This document shows positions 63,536 through 64,000 of a DNA stretch of 64,000 bases, in pieces. The DNA lies in NCBI GenBank assembly GCA_023229765.1, contig JALNYO010000014.1, positions 28,550-92,549 on the forward strand, written 5' to 3'. Every line of letters begins with the position of its first letter. The stretch's first letter is position 1. The DNA is from Syntrophales bacterium (GTDB lineage: Bacteria > Desulfobacterota > Syntrophia > Syntrophales > UBA5619). Under the pieces are notes generated by a model. It was given only the letters and a program-made list of their open reading frames with translations, was not told where the DNA came from and made no database searches. The translations under genes were made by a program, and so were the position numbers.

Positions 63536-64000
63536 TCAGCGCATCTTGACCAGCAGGGGGAGTTTTCCGGCGAGGCCGACATGGCCGTTTTTGACAATCA
63601 TCACACCGTTGATGCCGTCGATCGAAACCATTTGATTCAGGGCGTGCTCCACATCGCAGACCTTCTTGACGAGATTGGCGGCCAGGGTCGCCGCGGCATC
63701 CGCCAGGGAGGCATCTTTCGCAACGATGGTGGCCAGATCGCATTGGCCCAGGCTCAGCGAGTGACCCATTTTCCCCGAAGATGAACAGATGGAGAGGGGG
63801 GTATCGGAAGCCTGCAATGAAAACGCCAACTGCCCGATTTTCCCCGATTCGCCCGGATAGAGACCGATGAGCACAGGTTCGACGGTTTGCAGATAGATGT
63901 CGCCCCCGTTGTCCACAATCGCCTCTTCGGCGCCGGCCCGAAAAGCGGCTTCGACCGCAAGCTGGGCCATTGCTCCGGCGACGGCCGCCATCGGCCCAAC
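63536..64000 (-). CDS. UPF0280 family protein (5' end beyond the window)
   Basis: Partial gene, reading leftwards; the frame is open to position 64000. Seen: MAAVAGAMAQLAVEAAFRAG, EEAIVDNGGDIYL, GLYPGESGKIG, and ICSSSGKMGHSLSLGQCD near the middle, the UPF0280/ApbE-like conserved blocks. Family function is unknown, although ApbE-like members relate to flavin transfer. It is convergent with the DUF362-ferredoxin gene, a pairing worth noting for possible redox links. Confidence 0.8.
   Translation of the reverse strand, partial: VGPMAAVAGAMAQLAVEAAFRAGAEEAIVDNGGDIYLQTVEPVLIGLYPGESGKIGQLAFSLQASDTPLSICSSSGKMGHSLSLGQCDLATIVAKDASLADAAATLAANLVKKVCDVEHALNQMVSIDGINGVMIVKNGHVGLAGKLPLLVKMR

Overview
The window is a gene-dense bacterial chromosome segment with roughly balanced base composition and mostly + strand genes. 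Gene content (incomplete mannose-family PTS, UPF0280 and DUF362/ferredoxin proteins, a GH57-glycogen-synthase fusion, large multi-PAS kinases, a Wsp-like chemosensory cluster) suggests an anaerobic Deltaproteobacteria/Desulfobacterota member, perhaps close to the Syntrophales. This is judged from remembered family resemblance, not a search.

Layout. 1-6 kb: two GT-A sugar transferases next to an MscS-like membrane protein (possibly osmolyte related), then moaC, a PH-like membrane protein, a small Fis-type regulator and a beta-helix sugar-nucleotide-like protein. 6-18 kb: a very large GlmS-like protein, pyrG, recD without recB/recC, PTS EIIA-EIIB-EIIC without EIID, rimI, then pyrK-pyrD. 18-30 kb: a signalling region with two paralogous NarL-type histidine kinases, one response regulator, a GAF-GGDEF and a CHASE-PAS-GGDEF-EAL protein, and a ParD-like/RelE-like toxin-antitoxin pair. 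It shows decay: a frameshifted AAA ATPase between the first kinase and its regulator, a cyclase whose sensor looks deleted, and an 18-codon scar of a second regulator. A perfect 92-bp duplication (22318-22409 and 30031-30122) spans the 3' end of the surviving regulator and the scar.

30-43 kb: one long, tightly packed operon with the parts of a Wsp-type chemosensory system (CheY-like, CheW, CheR-TPR, CheW, MCP, CheA-REC, CheB). It ends not in a WspR-type cyclase but in a REC-histidine kinase and a REC-GAF-PAS-HD-GYP protein, so the predicted output is c-di-GMP hydrolysis. 43-54 kb: minus-strand ABM-domain, UROD/MetE-like and HrpA genes, then a two-gene + operon (PilZ protein with an acyltransferase-like C-terminus, and a hybrid kinase) and a convergent methyltransferase. 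54-64 kb: GH57-GT5 fusion, MTA/SAH deaminase, tRNA-Leu(TAA), a small PilZ protein, then dehydrogenase-MFS-DUF362/ferredoxin, and a UPF0280 gene cut by the window end. Three palindromic miniature elements lie in the two longest intergenic gaps.

The 18-60 kb stretch is rich in cyclic-di-GMP functions: two GGDEF proteins (one with EAL), one HD-GYP and two PilZ proteins, beside several phosphorelays. The most notable candidates are the Wsp-like operon with a phosphodiesterase output, the PilZ/acyltransferase-hybrid kinase pair, and the collapsed kinase-regulator duplication.
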